A DNA stretch of 14,562 nucleotides from JAFAXD01 sp035472475 (GTDB lineage: Bacteria; Pseudomonadota; Alphaproteobacteria; Rhizobiales; Xanthobacteraceae), in assembly GCA_035472475.1 (NCBI GenBank), contig DATIPA010000093.1:1-14562 (forward strand), given 5' to 3'. The translations under genes were made by a program, and so were the position numbers. Below the pieces are notes generated by a model, which was not told the origin of the DNA, did not search any database, and was given only the letters and a program-made list of their open reading frames with translations. Below, piece after piece: positions 6,563 to 14,114 of the stretch. Each line of letters opens with the position of its first letter. Positions within the stretch are counted from its first letter, which is position 1.

Positions 6563-7048
6563 ATGTCTCCGGCCAAAGTTGCGACTGTTTTGCTGATCGC
6601 CGGAAGTCTCGGCGCATGCGCCGCCACGCCCGAGACCGGCCAAGGTGCCAAGGAGAACACCGGGACCGCGGTCGGCGCTATTGCGGGAGGGCTTCTCGGT
6701 TCGACGATCGGCGGCAATGTGGCGACCAAGCTCGCCGCCGGCGTTGCTGGCGCGGCAATTGGCGGCCTGATCGGTAATCGAATCGGCGCCTCAATGGATG
6801 AAGAAGATAAGCGGCGCGCCTACGCGGCCCAGATGCAGGCACTGGAAAGTGGACGGTCGGGGGCGCCGGTGACGTGGAAAAATCCGGACACCGGCCGTTA
6901 CGGCACGATCGTTCCGGGCCCGGCCTACCAGCAGGCCAGCGGCACCTGCCGGCAATACACGCACACGATCTACATCGACGGACAGCCGCAAACCGCACGT
7001 GGGGCCGCTTGCCGCAATCCGGATGGCACCTGGACCCCGATCAGTTGA
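6563..7048 (+). CDS. glycine-zipper outer-membrane lipoprotein, 17-kDa surface-antigen family
   Basis: A 161-residue predicted lipoprotein. The lipobox LGAC lies at residues 16-19, so Cys19 should be lipidated after signal peptidase II cleavage. Residues about 34-75 are a glycine zipper with two membrane-type segments (AVGAIAGGLLGSTIGGNVAT and AAGVAGAAIGGLIGNRIGA). A C-terminal module has Cys129 and Cys150 in SGTCRQYTHTIYIDG and GAACRNPDGTWTPI, the signature of the Rickettsia 17-kDa surface antigen/RT0821 family. A G-run just before the ATG at 6563 can act as ribosome site; nearby upstream ATGs are in another frame. Members of the family are thought to sit in the outer membrane, but their role is not well defined. 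It lies upstream of ccmI with a strong hairpin between, so co-transcription is uncertain. Confidence 0.85.
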   Translation: MSPAKVATVLLIAGSLGACAATPETGQGAKENTGTAVGAIAGGLLGSTIGGNVATKLAAGVAGAAIGGLIGNRIGASMDEEDKRRAYAAQMQALESGRSGAPVTWKNPDTGRYGTIVPGPAYQQASGTCRQYTHTIYIDGQPQTARGAACRNPDGTWTPIS

Positions 7049-7122
7049 CCACCCGTACGGCCATCATGTCGCGGGTGGACCTGTTGCGGGCGATAGGGGG
7101 CCGTGATGTAACGCCGCTATCA

Positions 7123-7170
7123 CCGGGCGCTTGCGTGCGGCCCGCAGGTGGGTCGCCCGCAAGCGCCCGG
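7123..7170. repeat. 13-bp perfect inverted repeat upstream of ccmI
   Basis: CCGGGCGCTTGCG (7123-7135) is the exact reverse complement of 7158-7170, with a 22-base loop containing its own TGCG/CGCA pairing. It lies 75 bases after the lipoprotein gene and ends 27 bases before ccmI. The base run after it on the + strand is CGAGACAAAA, not T-rich, so a classical terminator for the upstream gene is not supported. It may be an mRNA-processing or regulatory stem, or a dispersed palindromic repeat. Confidence 0.55.
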
Positions 7171-7197
7171 CGAGACAAAATCCGGCGGTGAGGGTGA

Positions 7198-8334
7198 ATG
7201 CTCTGGCTGGTGTTGGCGCTGATGACCGCGGCGGCCGTGTTCGCGGTGCTCTGGCCGCTGGCTCGCGGCCAGCGGGTCGATCGCGGCGCCTCGGATGCCG
7301 TGGTCTATCGCGATCAGCTTGACGAAATCGAGCGGGATCGGGCGAGCGGAACAATCGGCGCTGCGGAAGCGGAGGCGGCTCGCGTCGAGGTCTCGCGCCG
7401 CCTGCTTGCGACCGCAGACGCCGGGATGCCGCCGGCGGCCGACCCGACCTTGCGCTTGCGGCATCGCCGCTGGGCCGCCGTTTTGGTGCTCGTATTCATT
7501 CCGCTGGGCGCGATCTGCATCTATCTCGCGCTTGGTTCACCCAATCTGCCCGGACAGCCGCTCGCGCAGCGCTTCGCTGCGGCTCCGGACGCCAACTCCG
7601 TCGCGGGTCTGATCGCGCGCGTCGAATCGCATCTTGAGCGCAGCCCCGACGATGGCCGAGGCTGGGAGGTGATCGCGCCGGTTTATATGCGGCTCGGCCG
7701 CTTTGACGATGCCGTTCGCGCCTACCGCAGCGCGCTCAGGCTCGAAGGTGAAACTGCGGATCGTCAGGCCAGTCTCGGCGAGGCGCTCGCTGGCGCTGGC
7801 GGCGGCGTCATCACGACGGACGCCAGGAGCGCGTTTGAGCGGGCTCTGGTGATCGACAAAACCAATCCTCGGGCGCAGTTTTATCTCGGGCTTGCGGCCG
7901 AGCAGGATGGCCACACCGGCGAAGCGGTCGAGCGTTGGCAGAGCCTGATTGCACACGCGCCCGCCGACGCTCCCTGGATCGCGTACGTGCGCGAGGCACT
8001 CGCACGCGTCGAACCATCGCGCCCGCCGGCGCTAGGGTCGGGCACACCCGCAGGATTGGGGCCGACTGCGCAGGACGTGGCCAGCGCCGCCGAAATGTCG
8101 TCCACCGAACGCGAACAGATGGTGCGCGGCATGGTCGATCGCCTGGCGGCGCGGTTGTCTGCCGACGGTTCCGACGTCGAAGGCTGGCTGCGCCTCATGC
8201 GCGCCTACATGGTGCTTGGTGAGCTCGGCAAGGCGCGCGCAGCCGCGGCCGATGCGCGCCGCGCGCTCGCGACCGACCCCGGCAAGCTCCGTCGCATCGA
8301 AGAGGGTGCCAAAAACTTTGGTCTCGACGGATGA
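7198..8334 (+). CDS. ccmI: cytochrome c maturation protein CcmI (CycH)
   Basis: A 378-residue membrane protein of system I cytochrome c biogenesis, which captures apocytochrome c and presents it to the haem ligation complex with CcmF and CcmH. The first membrane helix is residues 1-21. The conserved cytoplasmic segment 36-70 (VYRDQLDEIERDRASGTIGA, then ARVEVSRRLL) is diagnostic of CcmI/CycH. The second helix is about 92-112. The periplasmic part contains TPR repeats about 140-280 (for example WEVIAPVYMRLGRFDDAVRA and FYLGLAAEQDGHTGEAVERW) and another TPR near the end (WLRLMRAYMVLGELGKARAA). A GAGGG sequence three bases before the ATG is close but usable. Its last four bases overlap ccmE (ATGA). 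The C-terminus shows no fusion with CcmH; that is a separate gene here. Confidence 0.93.
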   Translation: MLWLVLALMTAAAVFAVLWPLARGQRVDRGASDAVVYRDQLDEIERDRASGTIGAAEAEAARVEVSRRLLATADAGMPPAADPTLRLRHRRWAAVLVLVFIPLGAICIYLALGSPNLPGQPLAQRFAAAPDANSVAGLIARVESHLERSPDDGRGWEVIAPVYMRLGRFDDAVRAYRSALRLEGETADRQASLGEALAGAGGGVITTDARSAFERALVIDKTNPRAQFYLGLAAEQDGHTGEAVERWQSLIAHAPADAPWIAYVREALARVEPSRPPALGSGTPAGLGPTAQDVASAAEMSSTEREQMVRGMVDRLAARLSADGSDVEGWLRLMRAYMVLGELGKARAAAADARRALATDPGKLRRIEEGAKNFGLDG

Positions 8335-8798
8335 CGCGCAAACAGCGCCGGCTCGCCTTGATCGGCACCGCGGCCGTCGTGCTCGCGATCGCAACCGCGC
8401 TTGTACTGTTCGCACTCAGGGATTCGATCGTGTTCTTCAATTCACCGAGTGATGTAATCGCCAAGCAGATAAAATCCGGCACCCGGCTGCGCCTCGGCGG
8501 CCTGGTGGCGCCGGGCAGCGTCGTGCGCGACAATCAACTCGACATGCACTTCGAGGTCACCGACGGCAACCGATCCATCACGGTCGCCTATCACGGAATT
8601 CTTCCCGACCTTTTCCGTGAAGGGCAGGGCGTGGTGGCAGAAGGCGTGCTGGAGCCGGGCGGGGCCTTTCGTGCCGATACGGTGTTGGCCAAACACGACG
8701 AAAACTACATGCCGAAAGAAGTCGCGGACGCGCTTAAGAAACAGGGCCACTGGAAGGACGACTACGGCAAGCCTAGCGCGCAGCGCACGGCGCGGTGA
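8331..8798 (+). CDS. ccmE: cytochrome c maturation haem chaperone CcmE (CycJ)
   Basis: A 155-residue haem chaperone that binds haem covalently in the periplasm and hands it to CcmF for attachment to apocytochrome c. Residues 1-7 are cytoplasmic and basic, 8-29 a single membrane anchor, and the rest a periplasmic beta-barrel (OB fold). The haem-binding motif is intact: His122 in VLAKHDENYMP with Tyr126, matching His130 and Tyr134 of the Escherichia coli protein. The short C-terminal tail (KKQGHWKDDYG) is typical and flexible. Start overlaps the ccmI stop by four bases, so translation is coupled. Length is normal for the family. Confidence 0.96.
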   Translation: MTRKQRRLALIGTAAVVLAIATALVLFALRDSIVFFNSPSDVIAKQIKSGTRLRLGGLVAPGSVVRDNQLDMHFEVTDGNRSITVAYHGILPDLFREGQGVVAEGVLEPGGAFRADTVLAKHDENYMPKEVADALKKQGHWKDDYGKPSAQRTAR

Positions 8799-8888
8799 TT
8801 GGGTGCGTCTTATGGCGCGTGGCGCGCGCCGTCCATCGCCTACTAATATTTGCTAACTTCGTATCGCAATGCGAGAGCGCAAGACCTG

Positions 8889-10874
8889 ATGCCAATGCTG
8901 CCTGAGATCGGCCACTTCGCCCTGGTCTTAGCGCTTGCGATCGCGCTCGTACAGGCGATCGCGCCGCTGATCGGTGCGCGTCGCAACGACGCCACTCTGA
9001 TGGGCGTGGCCGACTCGACCGCGCTCGCGCAGTTCGGCTTCGTTGTGGTCGCGTTCGCCGCGCTGACCGCCTGCTATGTCGTTTCCGACTTCTCCGTTGC
9101 CACCGTGTTCGAGAATTCGCATTCGGCGATGCCGCGCGTCTACAAGTTCACGAGCGTGTGGGGAAACCACGAAGGCTCGATGCTATTGTGGGTGCTCATC
9201 CTGACCGTGTTCGGTGCGCTGGTGGCCGCGTTCGGGCGCAACATGCCGGCGAGCTTCAAAGCGACGGTGTTGGCGGTGCAGGCCTGGATCGCGGTTGCGT
9301 TCTATCTGTTTATTCTGGTCACTTCGAACCCGTTCCTGCGCATCATGCCGGCGCCGTTCGAGGGGCGCGATCTCAATCCGATCCTGCAGGACCTCGGCCT
9401 CGCGATCCATCCACCGCTGCTTTACCTGGGGTACGTGGGTTTCTCGATCACGTTCTCTTTTGCGATCGCGGCGCTGATCGAAGGACGCATCAATGCCGCG
9501 TGGGCCCGTTGGGTGCGGCCGTGGGCGCTCTCAGCCTGGATGTGTCTCACCCTCGGCATCGCCATGGGTTCGTACTGGGCATACTACGAACTCGGCTGGG
9601 GTGGCTGGTGGTTTTGGGATCCGGTTGAGAATGCCTCGCTCATGCCGTGGCTCGCGGGAACCGCACTGCTGCACTCGGCGGTGGTGATGGAGAAGCGCGA
9701 GGCGCTCAAGGTCTGGACTATCCTGCTCGCCATACTGACGTTTTCGCTGTCGTTGATCGGCACGTTCCTGGTCCGCTCGGGCGTGCTGACCTCGGTGCAC
9801 GCGTTCGCGTCCGATCCGATGCGCGGTGTGTTCATTCTTGCGATCCTGGTGCTGTTCATCGGCGGGGCGCTCGCCCTGTTTGCCTCGCGGGCGCCGCTGC
9901 TGCGGCAGGGAGGGTTGTTCGCGCCGATCTCGCGTGAAGGGGCGCTCGTCCTCAACAATTTGCTGATTACGACCGCTTGCGCGACCGTGTTCGTCGGCAC
10001 CCTCTACCCGCTTGCGCTCGAGGCCGCGACCGGCGAAAAGATTTCTGTCGGCGCCCCCTTCTTCAACCTGACGTTCGCGCCGCTGTTCATTCCGCTGCTG
10101 ATCGCGGTGCCGTTCGGGCCGTTGCTGCCCTGGAAGCGGGCCGATCTCCTCGGCGCCAGCCAGCGGCTCATCGGTGCATTTGTGGTGGCGCTTGTCGGCA
10201 TCGGAGCGTGCTTCGCCATCGAGGGTCGCCCGGTTGTGTCCGCGTTCGGGATCGGGCTTGCGCTGTTCGTGATGGCCGGTGCGATCACCGACATCGCGGA
10301 ACGCACCGGGGTGCTGCGGGTTCCGGTTGGGACGGTCCTGACACGTGCGCGCGGCTTGCCGCGCTCCAATTGGGGCACGGCCTTCGCGCATTTCGGCCTG
10401 GGAGTGGTGCTGCTCGGGATTGTCGGGGAGACGCAATGGGGCGCCGAGCGGATCGTCACGGTGAAGCCCTCGGAGCGCGTCACGCTGCGTCACTATGATT
10501 TCACCTTTGACGGCATGGTGCCGCGCGGGGGACCGAACTACCGTGACCTCGTTGCGCACTTCACGGTCCGGCGCGACGGCGACGTCATCGGCACCATGGA
10601 GCCTGCGAAGCGCACGTTCGTGTCGCGCAATTCGTCGACCACGGAGGCCGCGCTCATGGCGCGCGGACTGAGCCAGCTCTACGTTTCACTTGGCGATCTT
10701 AGTCCCGACGGCGCGGTCGTAGTGCGGATCTATCACAAGCCGATGGTATTGATGATCTGGCTCGGCGCCGTGGTGATGGTGATCGGCGGCGCATTCTCGC
10801 TGTCGGATCGCCGCTTGCGCGTGGGCGCTCCCAAGCCGGCGCGCAGGGCGGGCGCGGTGGTACCGGCGGAGTAG
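8889..10874 (+). CDS. ccmF: cytochrome c haem lyase subunit CcmF (CycK)
   Basis: A 661-residue, many-helix inner-membrane protein that ligates haem to the CXXCH motif of apocytochrome c. The tryptophan-rich WWD loop is at residues 237-245 (WGGWWFWDP). Four histidines that are haem ligands or haem-facing in E. coli CcmF are present: His174 (IHPPLLYLGY), His262 (LLHSAVV), His304 (VHAFASDP) and His501 (AHFGLG). Numbering for the first three runs one ahead of E. coli, which supports the ATG at 8889; an in-frame TTG at 8850 would add 13 residues of non-family sequence, and ATG 8895 is a second choice. A periplasmic domain lies near the C-terminus, followed by a last helix (MIWLGAVVMVIGGAFSL). A 90-base gap to ccmE is unusual in an otherwise tight cluster. 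ccmH follows six bases after. Confidence 0.95.
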   Translation: MPMLPEIGHFALVLALAIALVQAIAPLIGARRNDATLMGVADSTALAQFGFVVVAFAALTACYVVSDFSVATVFENSHSAMPRVYKFTSVWGNHEGSMLLWVLILTVFGALVAAFGRNMPASFKATVLAVQAWIAVAFYLFILVTSNPFLRIMPAPFEGRDLNPILQDLGLAIHPPLLYLGYVGFSITFSFAIAALIEGRINAAWARWVRPWALSAWMCLTLGIAMGSYWAYYELGWGGWWFWDPVENASLMPWLAGTALLHSAVVMEKREALKVWTILLAILTFSLSLIGTFLVRSGVLTSVHAFASDPMRGVFILAILVLFIGGALALFASRAPLLRQGGLFAPISREGALVLNNLLITTACATVFVGTLYPLALEAATGEKISVGAPFFNLTFAPLFIPLLIAVPFGPLLPWKRADLLGASQRLIGAFVVALVGIGACFAIEGRPVVSAFGIGLALFVMAGAITDIAERTGVLRVPVGTVLTRARGLPRSNWGTAFAHFGLGVVLLGIVGETQWGAERIVTVKPSERVTLRHYDFTFDGMVPRGGPNYRDLVAHFTVRRDGDVIGTMEPAKRTFVSRNSSTTEAALMARGLSQLYVSLGDLSPDGAVVVRIYHKPMVLMIWLGAVVMVIGGAFSLSDRRLRVGAPKPARRAGAVVPAE

Positions 10875-10880
10875 CACAAG

Positions 10881-11354
10881 GTGCGCTGGTTCTGCGTCAT
10901 TGCAGCGAGCTTGCTCCTTTCGACGCAGGTCGCTTTGGCGGTGCAGCCCGACGAAATGCTGGGCGATCCACGGCTTGAGGCGCGCGCCCGCGTGCTGTCA
11001 CGCGAGCTGCGCTGCATGGTGTGTCAGAACCAATCAATCGATGATTCGGAGGCACCGTTGGCGCGCGATCTGCGGCTCCTGGTGCGCGAGCGCCTGCGTG
11101 CCGGCGACAGCGATCAGAAAGTGCTCGATTTCCTGGTCGCTCGCTATGGCGAATTCGTGCTGCTGCGCCCGCCTCTGCAATGGCACACGGCGTTACTATG
11201 GTTCACGCCGTTGGTCTTGCTGATCGGCGGTGCAATTGTGCTGATCGTCTTGGCCGGACAGCGCAAGCGGGCGCACGAGTCGGCGCTGCTCTCGGACGAC
11301 GAGCAAGCCAGACTGGCCCGGCTGCTCGCGCAGGATCCGGGCACTGATGGTTAA
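10881..11354 (+). CDS. ccmH: cytochrome c maturation thiol-disulfide protein CcmH (CcmL/CycL)
   Basis: A 157-residue membrane-anchored protein that keeps apocytochrome c cysteines reduced for haem ligation and works with CcmI and CcmF. The signal sequence is residues 1-20 (VIAASLLLSTQVALA). The defining redox motif LRCMVCQNQSI is intact, with Cys45 and Cys48. A membrane helix about 104-125 (LLWFTPLVLLIGGAIVLIVL) anchors it, leaving a short cytoplasmic tail. The start is GTG at 10881, with GGAG at the end of ccmF serving as ribosome site. The family name is used inconsistently; this is the short CcmL/CycL type without a TPR fusion, which agrees with a separate ccmI. Confidence 0.94.
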   Translation: MRWFCVIAASLLLSTQVALAVQPDEMLGDPRLEARARVLSRELRCMVCQNQSIDDSEAPLARDLRLLVRERLRAGDSDQKVLDFLVARYGEFVLLRPPLQWHTALLWFTPLVLLIGGAIVLIVLAGQRKRAHESALLSDDEQARLARLLAQDPGTDG

Positions 11355-11511
11355 GCGTCTCTAAATCAACAGTAATTCCACTTTTCCCAGCTTACCAAAG
11401 TTTAATCCGGCTGTCAGGCGCCGGTAAGGCTTCGCCCCCCATCCTTGCCGCCAACGCACTGAGCTTGTGCCTTTTGCACCAAGCCTGAGAGCTCGATGGA
11501 GGGCCTACTAA

Positions 11512-13059
11512 ATGAACAACGAAACTGCCCGGCCGAGGATTTTGTCGGTACGCCGCCTCGCCCTGTTGGCGACCACCGTTGCGGGTCTGGGTGCTCTGGC
11601 GCTCGCCGGCCAGCCGCTGCTGACTCCGGCCGATAGCCTGCCAGGCCTGACCGCCGCCCACGCGCAGACCATGAATGCCGCGCGACCGGTCGGGTTCGCG
11701 GACATCGTCGAAAAGGTCAAGCCGGCCGTGGTGTCGGTCCGCGTCAAGATGGACGCGGGTCCGCAGCTGAGCAGCGACAATTTCCAGATGCCGCAGGGTC
11801 AGGGCCAGGGTTCGCCGTTCGAGTTCTTCTTCAAGCGGTTCGGGATGCCTGACGGACAGGGTGGACCTGGGATGGGCGGGCCGGGCGCGCCGCAGCGTCA
11901 TAACTTCACCATGGGTCAGGGCTCGGGCTTCTTCATTTCACCCGATGGCTTCGCGGTGACCAACAATCACGTGGTCGACAAGGCCGAGAACGTCGAGGTC
12001 ACGACCGACGACGGCAAGAGCTATACCGCCAAGGTGATCGGCACCGATCCGCGCACCGATCTCGCGCTGATCAAGATCGAGGGTCGCAACGACTTCCCGT
12101 TCGTCCGGCTCGCCGACGCGTCTCCGCGCATCGGTGATTGGGTGCTGGCGGTCGGCAATCCGTTCGGCCTCGGCGGCACCGTCACGGCCGGCATTGTGTC
12201 GGCGCGCGGTCGCGACATCGGCGCCGGACCCTACGACGACTTCATCCAGATCGACGCTCCGGTCAACAAGGGCAACTCCGGTGGCCCGACGTTCGACGTC
12301 GACGGCAATGTCATCGGCGTCAACACGGCGATCTTCTCGCCGTCGGGCGGCTCGGTCGGCATCGCATTCGCGATCCCGTCCGACACCGTGAAGACCGTGG
12401 TGGCGCAGCTCAAGGACAAGGGCTCGGTCACGCGCGGATGGCTCGGCGTGCAGATCCAGCCGGTCACCACCGAGATCGCCGACAGCATGGGTCTCAAGAG
12501 CGACAAGGGCGCCCTCGTCGCCGAGCCGCAGGCCAACAGCCCGGCCATCAAAGCCGGCATCAAGTCCGGCGACGTGATCACCAAGGTCAACGGCGAGGTC
12601 GTGAACGACGCCCGCTCGCTGGCACGCCGCATCAGCACGCTTTCGCCAGGTGCGTCGGTCAAGCTGACGCTGGTGCGCGGCGGCAAGGAAGAAGTCGCGA
12701 CCATCACGCTCGGCGAGATGCCGAAGGAGCGCCAGGCGAACGCTGGTACCCAGGAGCGCGAGCTCAACGGGGCCGACGTGCCCAAGCTTGGCCTCTCGCT
12801 GGCGCCCGCCAATCAGGTAGCCGGTTCGTCCGGTGAAGGCGTGGTGGTGACGCAGGTCGACCCTGACGGTCCGGCTGCCGAGCGTGGCTTCAAGACCGGC
12901 GACATCATTCTCGACGTCGGCGGCGCCACGGTCTCCACACCCGGCGAAGTCAAGAAGGCCCTCGCCGACGCCAAGGGCGCCGGCAAGAAAACGGTGCTGA
13001 TGCGGGTCAAGTCCGAAGGCGGCACTCGATTTGTCGCGCTCCCGATCGGCAACGCCTGA
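11512..13059 (+). CDS. degP: DegP-type (HtrA) periplasmic serine protease/chaperone
   Basis: A 515-residue periplasmic heat-shock protease that degrades or refolds damaged envelope proteins. A hydrophobic export segment is residues about 15-35, with a likely cleavage at AHA-Q near residue 51. The catalytic triad is His153 (TNNHVVD), Asp183 (RTDLALI) and Ser256 (GNSGGP). The Gln/Gly/Pro-rich LA loop is residues about 91-129 (PQGQGQGSPFEFFFKRFG onward). PDZ1 covers about 305-400 (RGWLGVQIQPVT) and PDZ2 about 425-512 (KLGLSLAP, then VVTQVDPDGPAAERGFKTGD). All parts are intact and of normal length. The start has a strong GGAGGG (11498-11503), eight bases before the ATG. It follows ccmH after 157 bases with no clear terminator, and a hairpin terminator follows the stop. 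Placement between ccmH and a two-component pair is common in related bacteria as far as I recall. Confidence 0.95.
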   Translation: MNNETARPRILSVRRLALLATTVAGLGALALAGQPLLTPADSLPGLTAAHAQTMNAARPVGFADIVEKVKPAVVSVRVKMDAGPQLSSDNFQMPQGQGQGSPFEFFFKRFGMPDGQGGPGMGGPGAPQRHNFTMGQGSGFFISPDGFAVTNNHVVDKAENVEVTTDDGKSYTAKVIGTDPRTDLALIKIEGRNDFPFVRLADASPRIGDWVLAVGNPFGLGGTVTAGIVSARGRDIGAGPYDDFIQIDAPVNKGNSGGPTFDVDGNVIGVNTAIFSPSGGSVGIAFAIPSDTVKTVVAQLKDKGSVTRGWLGVQIQPVTTEIADSMGLKSDKGALVAEPQANSPAIKAGIKSGDVITKVNGEVVNDARSLARRISTLSPGASVKLTLVRGGKEEVATITLGEMPKERQANAGTQERELNGADVPKLGLSLAPANQVAGSSGEGVVVTQVDPDGPAAERGFKTGDIILDVGGATVSTPGEVKKALADAKGAGKKTVLMRVKSEGGTRFVALPIGNA

Positions 13060-13111
13060 GTTGGGAGTGTATCGCCGGCATCCGTCGCCCCCGCCGGTGG
13101 TTCATTCTCAC

Positions 13112-13143
13112 GGGGACGGGCCTCGTGCTCGTCCCCACATTTT
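13112..13143 (+). terminator. rho-independent terminator of degP
   Basis: GGGGACGGG (13112-13120) pairs with CTCGTCCCC (13128-13136), nine pairs including one G-U, with a 7-base loop, followed by ACATTTT. It begins 53 bases after the degP stop. Confidence 0.7.
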
Positions 13144-13340
13144 CGGAACGTTTACGGGCGTGACGGTTACCGGCTTCGCCCGGGAAACGTGAGCAAAAGG
13201 TACTCGAACCGCGGCCTGCTAGCAGCAGCGAAGGCGCCGCCGGACGTTTCGGGAAAGGACACGAACACGCCGTCACGCGCACCGCGCAAGGACATCGGTC
13301 ACCGGGCTCGGAATTCGTCGCCCCCTCTGGGTCCGGCTTG

Positions 13341-13375
13341 GGGTGGCGGGAGTGTTCCCGCCACCCTATTTTTTT
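13341..13375 (+). terminator. strong rho-independent terminator upstream of the second response regulator
   Basis: GGGTGGCGGGA (13341-13351) pairs perfectly with TCCCGCCACCC (13356-13366), 11 GC-rich pairs with a GTGT loop, followed by TA and seven Ts (13369-13375). It is the best terminator in the window. degP already has its own terminator, so this one ends some other transcript or attenuates the regulator operon. Confidence 0.9.
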
Positions 13376-13433
13376 GGTGTGATATATGATCAACGAGCTC
13401 ACAACCGACGCCTGGACATTGCCGCGGGACGCC

Positions 13434-14114
13434 ATGCGCCTCCTCATCATCGAAGACGACCGCGACGTCGCGGGTTATCTGGCCAAGGCCTTCAACGAGG
13501 TCGGGCACGTGGCTGACGTCGCGTCCGACGGCGAGGACGGCCTCAACCTCGCGCTCGACGGCGCCTACGACGTCCTGATCGTCGACCGCATGCTGCCGAA
13601 GCTCGACGGGCTCTCGGTCATCGGCAAGCTGCGCGCCGACGGCATTTCCACCCCGGCGCTGATTCTGTCGGCGCTCGGGCAAGTCGACGATCGGGTGAAG
13701 GGGCTGCGGGCCGGCGGCGATGATTATCTCGCCAAGCCCTACGCGTTCTCGGAGCTGCTCGCGCGCGTCGAAGTGCTGGCGCGCCGGCGCGTCGGTCCGG
13801 GCGAAGAGACGGTCTATCGGGTCGCCGACCTCGAACTCGACCGCTTGTCGCACCGGGTGGTGCGCGGCAAGGACGAGATCGTGCTGCAGCCGCGCGAGTT
13901 CCGCCTGCTCGAATATCTGATGAAACATGCCGGCCAGGTCGTCACCCGGACAATGCTTCTGGAAAACGTCTGGGACTATCATTTCGACCCGCAGACCAAC
14001 GTGATCGACGTGCATATTTCGCGGCTGCGCTCCAAGATCGACAAGGGGTTCTCGCAACCGTTGCTGCACACGGTGCGAGGTGCTGGATACATGATCCGTG
14101 ACGGCGCTCGCTAA
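13434..14114 (+). CDS. OmpR/PhoB-type response regulator
   Basis: A 226-residue DNA-binding response regulator. The receiver domain (1-115) has Asp8/Asp9, phospho-acceptor Asp51 (LIVDRMLP), Ser79 in place of the more usual Thr, and Lys101 (AKPY). The winged-helix domain (about 130-222) has LQPREFRLLEYLM, the recognition-helix region TNVIDVHISRLRSK and the wing TVRGAGYMI. ATG 13434 begins exactly with the canonical MRLLIIEDD; an in-frame ATG at 13386 would add 16 residues (MINELTTDAWTLPRDA) that do not belong to the family and has no ribosome site. The start at 13434 also has only a weak site. The gene overlaps the following kinase by 17 bases. It is distinct from the FeuP-like protein and resembles the CopR/TctD-like branch. 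The regulon is not evident; linkage to degP suggests an envelope role, by inference. Confidence 0.9.
   Translation: MRLLIIEDDRDVAGYLAKAFNEVGHVADVASDGEDGLNLALDGAYDVLIVDRMLPKLDGLSVIGKLRADGISTPALILSALGQVDDRVKGLRAGGDDYLAKPYAFSELLARVEVLARRRVGPGEETVYRVADLELDRLSHRVVRGKDEIVLQPREFRLLEYLMKHAGQVVTRTMLLENVWDYHFDPQTNVIDVHISRLRSKIDKGFSQPLLHTVRGAGYMIRDGAR

Larger units (their letters stand above)
13060..13433. other. intergenic spacer between degP and the second two-component system
   Basis: This spacer holds the degP terminator (13112-13143), about 200 bases without a recognisable protein gene, and a second stronger terminator (13341-13375). A 66-codon open frame at 13189-13389 reads straight through the second terminator and resembles no family. 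After the terminator, TATGAT at 13385-13390 is a fair -10 for the regulator gene, but no good -35 lies 17 bases before it. Confidence 0.5.

Noticed and set aside
8850..8888. TTG start adding 13 residues to CcmF
   Set aside because: The added residues are not hydrophobic family sequence, and histidine numbering from ATG 8889 agrees with known CcmF.
9531..10559. A 342-codon open frame on the - strand opposite ccmF
   Set aside because: Shadow of ccmF codon bias; no recognisable motif, very hydrophilic and repetitive in Arg/Gln/Glu.
11430..11460. CCCCAT upstream of degP as a heat-shock (sigma-32) -10 element
   Set aside because: No CTTGAA-like -35 element lies at the required distance upstream.
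13145..13165. GGAAC followed by GGTT, resembling an EcfG (general stress sigma factor) promoter
   Set aside because: The spacing is about 15 bases and the second element is GGTT rather than CGTT, so the match is below what I would accept.
13189..13389. A 66-codon open frame between degP and the second regulator
   Set aside because: It reads through the strong terminator hairpin, ends inside the following leader, and its sequence resembles no protein family; better read as untranslated spacer.
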